Assembly (NCBI GenBank): GCA_964059195.1
Contig: CAXKWD010000006.1
Coordinates: 136,708,039 to 136,772,038 of the forward strand
Length of the DNA: 64,000 nt
Direction of reading: 5' to 3'
DNA from: Ectobius pallidus
Lineage: Eukaryota; Arthropoda; Insecta; Blattodea; Ectobiidae
Positions 58,380 through 64,000 of this stretch are shown piece after piece. Under the pieces are notes generated by a model, which ran no database searches, was not told the origin of the DNA, and saw nothing but the letters and a program-made list of their open reading frames with translations. Within the stretch, counting starts at the first letter, position 1. Every line of letters starts with the position of its first letter. The position numbers were made by a program, and so were the translations under genes.

Positions 58380-59690
58380 ATGACAGTTGGATTACATGGA
58401 TCATTTCTAAACTGCATTGTATTGAGATGCACAGTGTATTATTAACGCGTGCCTTACAATCAGTAATAGAGGCAATCGCTTGAGGAAAAGAAAACTGGAA
58501 AAACATCACGGAATAGTTAAGGCAGAAATAACTGAAACATTATTAATTTTGGTCAGAATTAATTTCTCGTGTGTGTGTTTTTTTTTTGGGGGAGGGGGGG
58601 AGGGGGGCTAAGTGAAACAATCACTTCAATGAACAGATTGACAAGTTTGAAAATTATACGACAGTAATTTTAATGGAAATCATTAATGACTTCACACCCA
58701 TGAAAGCGAAATTTTAAATTTTTCACACAAGTTATTTTTTCGGTATACTTTCAAAAGTTCTGTAATTCTGTGGCTACGTATTATGTTCAGGAGTGTAAAC
58801 ATGAATATATATTTTGCATTGGAATCCGGGCTTAATTAACTATTATTAGTCTCTTTAAGCGATTGAAATATGAAATAGAGGCTATTTTTCGGATTATCTT
58901 ATGCCATTTGATGTGAAGAAGTTCGCCTGAAGGACAGCTATTTTCCTACTTATTTCATACACTCCTAATAAGAAGTAAAAAAGATTCAAGATTATTCCGA
59001 CACCCCTTTGTTACGCAAAGACGATCCAGAATACTTTTTACGGTTAGTAAATATGTTGAATATTTTATAAATTTCATAACCATTGAGGATGCATCTTCCC
59101 TGGACCGAATTCATTTTTAATTTCCGTGGAATGTGTTAGAGAAAGTAATTCCCTCGTCCGTATTCATGTTATGTCTCAAGCCTTTCAATTATGAAACCGC
59201 TATTGGGTTGAAGCACTCAATTTGGTAGTGGTTGCTAAATGGGAGTTCTCCACATGAATCTTACATGAAAGTAACTGGCTAATACTAGGGGCCAGTTCTA
59301 TTTATATGAAGAGCTATTGATTGTTGGAGTTGTAGGCGGCAGTGGAGGTGGAAAGGATTTCCCCGCCATCCCTCCCCCTGCCCATGCCATACTATTGTCT
59401 GCATGCCAGAAGCATTGCGTTGATTTTTTTTCGACATCATTAAACATGCAATCAGAACTGGATAAAGTCTCGCTCTGATGCCCTACAACACTTTGCCTTC
59501 AGTCAAAGAAAAACACGTGCCGCGAATTTATGGGATTGATCTCTTGACCTCGGAGTAAATGTCACAAGACATCTAAGTTTACAGGGAGGGAAAAAAATTC
59601 GCAATCTCTTCCTTTTTGATCTGAAAGAGAGTTCGGAAAATATTGAATTCATATTTTTTTTATTAATACATTTTACGATAGATAATGTTT
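58380..59690. other. Non-coding sequence
   Basis: No gene. A G-rich run at about 58588-58607 and a GC-richer patch at 59320-59400 have no recognised content. Confidence 0.5.
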
Positions 59691-59691
59691 A

Positions 59692-59692
59692 A

Positions 59693-59731
<39 letters not shown>

Positions 59732-59736
59732 TATTA
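59692..59736. repeat. (ATT)n microsatellite
   Basis: TTA/ATT run with one late interruption. Confidence 0.95.
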
Positions 59737-59981
59737 GTTAATATTATTTCTATTGAAGTAAGTTATATGTAATTATTGACACGAATTCATACTATGCAAC
59801 GCAAACTGCTAAAGGGGCTGATGGAGGAAACCCTGATTTTTCAAACCGCTGCTGTTTGAAGGCAGTATGGTTTCCAACTACAAATGTAGACAGTTGATTG
59901 GGATATGATTATTTAACGACGGGGATGTACTGCAACTTAGGCCTGTGACCGTCGCCGGTATGCCGGAATTTTGTCCCAAAG

Positions 59982-60130
59982 CAGGGGCGTGTTTAGCTAC
60001 TTAAGCACCCCTAGGCAGAGGAAAATATCTTCGCCCCCTTATTTCCACATGAATGTACCACAAAGTAACCTACAATAAGCATTATTGTAACTGAAATAGT
60101 AGGCTAATAATAGTAATAATAATAATAATA

Positions 60131-60175
<45 letters not shown>

Positions 60176-60443
60176 TCAGAGTTTAATCAAAGGCGATTAA
60201 ATGGAAAGAGAGTTCCAATTTCACTGACAACAACAATGGAACTAGATCGTCGATTAAATTTGGGCGTATTGTTAATGTTATTCATGTCTATTTCATTGTG
60301 CGATACATTAGTTTACTATTTTGAAGAGTTATGAATAACAGTTTAATATATTAAAACAAACAGTAACAGCTTAAAAGCCGCCCCTTAAAATCTGCCGCCC
60401 TAGGCAGCTGCCTAGTCTGCCTAGGCTTAAATACGGCACTGTG
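59982..60443. mobile_element. hAT-type MITE inserted in SINE family 3
   Basis: Ends CAGGGGCGTGTTTAG and the complement of CAGTGCCGTATTTAAG. Flanks TCCCAAAG (59974-59981) and ACCCAAAG (60444-60451) form an 8-bp duplication with one mismatch; the right end has two extra bases. Inside are an (AAT)n run (60106-60174) and inverted CCTAGGCAG words. Confidence 0.65.
60106..60174. repeat. (AAT)n microsatellite
   Basis: AAT run with TAG-type interruptions inside the hAT-type MITE. Confidence 0.95.
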
Positions 60444-60860
60444 ACCCAAAGGAGTTCTTTCACATGCCAGTAAATCTACTAACATAGACCTGTCACATTT
60501 AAGTACACTTTAAATGCCATCGACCTAAGCCGGAATCGAAACCGCACCTCGGGCACAGAAAGCCAGCGCGATACTAACTGCGCCACCCAGGCCGACAAAC
60601 GTAGACAGTGAGAGGGACTTTACAGCATATGCACACTTATTGTCAGACAGGCGAAATTTACGTCCAGAAAATGTATAACAGTGTTATGTTTGGAAAGGTA
60701 CCTAAAGGTGAGCTACTAGTGGTTTACTATGAAGCCCGGGCCTTAAAGCACTTATGAGTTTAAAGTCGCCACTGTGTTGGTATCTCATAATGAAAACGCC
60801 TGGAGTATAGCCTACAGGGATATGTGAAGAAGTTGGAGAATTTAATTTTGTACCGTCATG

Positions 60861-60935
60861 TTGCCATGGTAGCTCAGTGGGTAAGAGCATCAGCACGGAG
60901 AACCCAACATCCTGGTTCAAATCCGGCTATGACAT
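60861..60935 (+). repeat. tRNA-like head of a SINE or tRNA pseudogene
   Basis: TGCCATGGTAGCTCAGTGGG has a clear A box, CTGGTTCAAATCC a B box. The ends TGCCATG and TATGACA pair at most positions like an acceptor stem. No good anticodon stem, so not called a functional tRNA. Confidence 0.5.
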
Positions 60936-60999
60936 TGAATTTTTTGTCTGACTTCACCTTTCTACCTTAGCCTACAAACGGCCAGTGTGAAAGAATTAT

Positions 61000-62630
61000 C
61001 GTTCCAATTTGTTCTTTCGAGACACTTTCAACTTCATTTTCTTAGACTTGTGATACGTTTGTTTTTTCTGGTTTGTAAGATAATTATAATTATGTTCATT
61101 TAATTCATTTCTGTGTCATCTGTTCTTATTCAAGTACATAAAATAACTATAATTATGACTATTTCAATAGAAAAGTAATACTTATTCTACTTGAATGGTC
61201 ATTCCTTGAATTTCTTTATTTCGCGGCTCTTATCGCTTTGGGCATTTTATCCACCGCTTTTTTCAGTTTATTTCCCCACTTATCCACCGCTTCACCACTA
61301 ATTCTCTAATTATTTAGTCACAAGAAGTCTCACTTATTTAGCTTTATATTTAATTTCTTCTTCGCTCCCGACATGTTTGAATAATCCACATATCCGCGGT
61401 ATATTCTAATTTTGTTGGAGTGTTGCTAATCTCTAAAAGATAAAAAATATGATATTTTTGTTATTACGTTACCTGGAAGCTATATTAATAAGTAGTCAGA
61501 ACCACGGTGGGGGCATTGCATACTTTAGGCTACATAAGTTAGAAGCGAAAGAGAAACTTGACAGTTGAAATTTTAACTCCGGAATAGAATATGCTTTACA
61601 GGTCCTCTAGCTTGACACATCAAATACCTTACTCATAAAATATATGAGCTGCCATTTTTATTACGATGATTATGTTTGTGCAATGTATATAATGTTCGCA
61701 TGGAAGTACACCTTGACAGATTGGTTGTAAAGTTAGATTGATATTTAGGTTGAGTTCTGGACCATAGATGCAGATGCTTCCAACTTCTAAATTAATTGCT
61801 ATCAATTCTCCAAGTCCGTCGAACTTATGAATCAATTACTCGACATTCTTATGGATGCTTGGAATTTCTAAATCAATTTCTGAAGACTCCCATAAACAGT
61901 TTATGCCTACAGAGCGTCCTCCAAAATGCTGTCTTAATAATAAACTTCGGTGATTGATACAATGACTAGAGGTATCTATAGGCAAGGCCGTACATGCGTA
62001 CAATTCACAAATTATACCCGAGTGTTCAAGGTTCTATATTTCTGGCTTTCGTTATCCTTTAAAGTAAAACTGAAAATAAAATGTGATTAAAATGCGTAGC
62101 AAAATAATAAGAGTACGTTTTCCAGCATCCCAGTGCTTTACACATCCACAATATTTCTGGTATATTCTTTCTTCTGGACTTAAATAAGTGTGAGTTAAAA
62201 CGATACAGGTGATAGAAGAGAACAGGCTTCGCATTAGACATAGTTAATACAAAGTATTATTTTTTCTCTAGTAGAATATGAGATGTCAGACTTGTTGCCA
62301 CTGGAAAAAACCCAACTGTCTAAAGAATGCTATAGACATAGATAAGAACTCCTCGGAAGAATTACAATTCCTTCCAATTTACATCGCAATAGTACGGTAC
62401 CCTAATCAATAATAACTGACTAGAATGAAATCAAAGACCACGTTCCGCGTGAGATATTAAACTATTAATTAATGATGAATGCTGAATTACCAGACGCCGA
62501 CCCATTCGGCCATTTTCCATGCGGGATTGCACGGCTTGTAGTCTAGACACCATGTTCAGGCGTCCTTCTAAAAGCAAATCTCATCTTAAATAGAACATAT
62601 AATATTATGTAAACTTGCATGCGTAAAATT
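61000..62630. other. AT-rich sequence without genes
   Basis: No coding frame or repeat recognised. Confidence 0.5.
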
Positions 62631-62635
62631 GACAA

Positions 62636-63418
62636 CCTGGACGATCAAGTGGCTAGTGTTGCTGATTAAGGATCCTGATATCTGGGTTCGATCCCCGGCA
62701 GCTCCTCAGATTTTTTTAGGTAGGGAGGTCTGGAGTGGGGTGCACTCAGCCTCGTGAGGACAAGTGAGGAACTTTTTGATGAAAATTGGAGAACCTTAGC
62801 AAGAATATTAAATAATAAAACTAGAAAAGAAACAAACTTAAAATGTTATACCATGGTAGTACCGGTGCTCATGTATGGAAGTGAATCCTGGATATTAAAA
62901 CATAGGCCTACTATTGGATATAAAATACAGGCAGCAGAAATGAGGGTTTTAAGAAGAGTTAAAGGATGCACAAGACGAGATTGAATAAAAGATGAAAGAA
63001 TTAGAGAAGAACTAAACATAGCTCTAAAAATTACAAGATAAAATAGAAGAAAATAAACAGAATTGTAAAGAACATATGGACCTAATGAGAGAAGAAAGAA
63101 TACCGGTTTTTGTTTAGGGAATATAATCTTCGCGGAAGAAGAGATGTGGTTATAGTCCAAGAAGACGATGGGAATAATTAATGAAATGCGAAGATGGAAC
63201 AGGCAGAAGTGTCTAAACCCTAAAAAGCAGAAGAGAAAGAAGAAGAATAAAATGGTGACTCCGCACAAGAAACCTTAACATACAATAACGGCCGTGGAAG
63301 TCGGCATGCTGGCCACCATGTCACCAATTCTGCCAACTGCCAGTGGTAGATGGCGATCGGATGGTAGGGCCTGTTCCACAAGGGATGTAGTGCCAAGGAA
63401 TTTAGTTTAGTTTATGTT
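62636..63418 (+). mobile_element. SINE family 1, copy 3, interrupted by a LINE
   Basis: The head (GTGGCTAGTGTTGCTGATTA, GGGTTCGATCCCCGG) and first body part run to about 62780. The second part (CAAGAAACCTTAACAT, AACGGCCGTGGAAGTCGG) and the GTTTAGTTTA tail run from about 63267 to 63418. Confidence 0.7.
62781..63266 (+). mobile_element. LINE 3' end inside SINE family 1 copy 3
   Basis: Frame: TMVVPVLMYGSESWILKHRP, IQAAEMRVLRRVKGCTRRD, stop, then decayed IKDERIREELNI and a trace of LRGRRDVG. A 5'-truncated LINE C-terminus with several breaks. Confidence 0.7.
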
Positions 63419-63486
63419 AAGTTACTACAATATTTTTCTAGGGATACAGGTTCAAGTAAGGTGTCCAATGCTAGCAGCATTGTATC

Positions 63487-63637
63487 TAGTAGTAGTAGTA
63501 GTAGTAGTAGTAATAGTAGTAGTAATAGTAGTAGTAGTAGTCGTAGTAATAGTAGTAGCAGTAGTAATAGTAGTAGTAGCAGTAGTAATAGTAATAATAA
63601 TAACAATAACAATAATAACAATAACAATAACAATAAC

Positions 63638-63724
<87 letters not shown>
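63487..63724. repeat. Compound (AGT)n-(AAC/AAT)n microsatellite
   Basis: AGT-rich run passes through mixed AAC/AAT units into a pure AAT run. The long asparagine, serine, leucine and tyrosine frames over it are artefacts. Confidence 0.95.
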
Positions 63725-63727
63725 CCA

Positions 63728-64000
63728 TATCAGAAACGAAACACTCTACCAGAAGACTGAAAAACTCTCGGACTCAATGAAGAAAAGAAGAATTGATTTT
63801 TATGGACACATCCTCAGAATGGACCCAAATAGACTGACCAAAAAAACTTTGAATATTTTCGCAACAAAAAGACCAAACCAAATTGGTTTAAGGAAACGAA
63901 GAAGGACTTAAAAGAACTCAGAATCACAGAAAAAATGCTCATAGATAAAACTGCAAAGAAAATAACCAAAGTCAAGAAAGAGAGGTTCCAAGTCAAAATC
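63728..64000 (+). mobile_element. LINE C-terminal fragment, cut by the window end
   Basis: Frame reads ETLYQKTEKLSDSMKKRRID, FYGHILRMDPNRLTKK, then after a frameshift PNWFKETKKDLKELRITEKM up to the end. A LINE C-terminus of a different family from 62781-63266. The microsatellite stands at its 5' edge. Confidence 0.7.

Larger units (their letters stand above)
59930..60596 (-). mobile_element. SINE family 3, split by a hAT-type element
   Basis: On minus: head GGCCTGGGTGGCGCAGTTAG and GGTTTCGATTCCGGC (A and B boxes), then GATTTACTGGCATGTGAAAG up to the break. After the insert it resumes with GACAAAATTCCGGCATACCG and GCGACGGTCACAGGC. The insert is 59982-60443. Confidence 0.7.

Noticed and set aside
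60861..60935. Functional tRNA gene
   Set aside because: A and B boxes are good but there is no proper anticodon stem-loop, and the T stem has a mismatch; listed as tRNA-like.
63412..63911. Long leucine, valine, asparagine and tyrosine frames
   Set aside because: They are translations of the AGT/AAT microsatellite; only the last part (from 63728) is LINE coding sequence.

Overview
This window looks like nuclear DNA of an insect with a large, repeat-rich genome; a cockroach- or termite-like lineage is my best guess. The guess rests on AT-rich non-coding sequence, tRNA-headed SINEs, RTE-type and other LINE remnants, hAT-type short elements, a mariner, a Helitron-like end and long (AAT)n/(ATT)n tracts. 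Host coding sequence is very sparse: no single-exon gene is present, and what can be recognised are short 5' exons with clear splice sites.

Two host loci are supported. On the plus strand at 44712-45042 is the first coding exon of a PAQR-family (PAQR4-like) seven-transmembrane receptor. It has a consensus-like start context, a GT donor, and an upstream block holding a palindromic RFX-type X-box and a TATA box. The rest of that gene must lie in or beyond the 19 kb that follow; I could not find exon 2. On the minus strand at 30596-30089 are two phase-compatible exons, with a 275-bp GT-AG intron, of a protein with an arginine/serine-rich N-terminus. They sit beside a small GC-rich block with a CCAAT box that looks like its promoter. 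Two further minus-strand exon candidates (41448-41332 and 16615-16536) are weaker.

Layout. 0.7-1.4 kb and 51.5-52.3 kb carry inverted copies of one dispersed repeat. 4-6 kb holds a tiny target-site-flanked retroinsert and a SINE with two tRNA-like heads. 9.2-10.1 kb is a long inverted-repeat element. 11.4-11.7 kb is a 354-bp hAT-type MITE. 17.8-19.2 kb and 25.4-28.0 kb hold decayed LINEs, two of them one family. 20.1-20.8 kb is a mariner made of two 3' halves facing outward. 24-29.4 kb and 48.5-49.1 kb contain foldback repeats sharing one core. 31-37 kb is a nested block with a triplicated GC-rich repeat, a hAT transposase remnant and a 1.75-kb hAT-type element. 38-40 kb holds a candidate hammerhead-like motif, a LINE remnant split by a hAT-type element, and a SINE. 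44-48 kb holds the PAQR exon, another hAT-type element and a Helitron-like element. 53-64 kb holds several SINEs, three or more LINE 3' ends and nested insertions.

Five hAT-type elements can be delimited with 8-bp target duplications, three of them perfect. One SINE has a 12-bp duplication and a paralogous empty site 3.7 kb away. The strongest unexplained structures are a perfect 29-bp hairpin at a LINE junction, the outward-facing mariner, the foldback family with a shared core, and the hammerhead-like motif.
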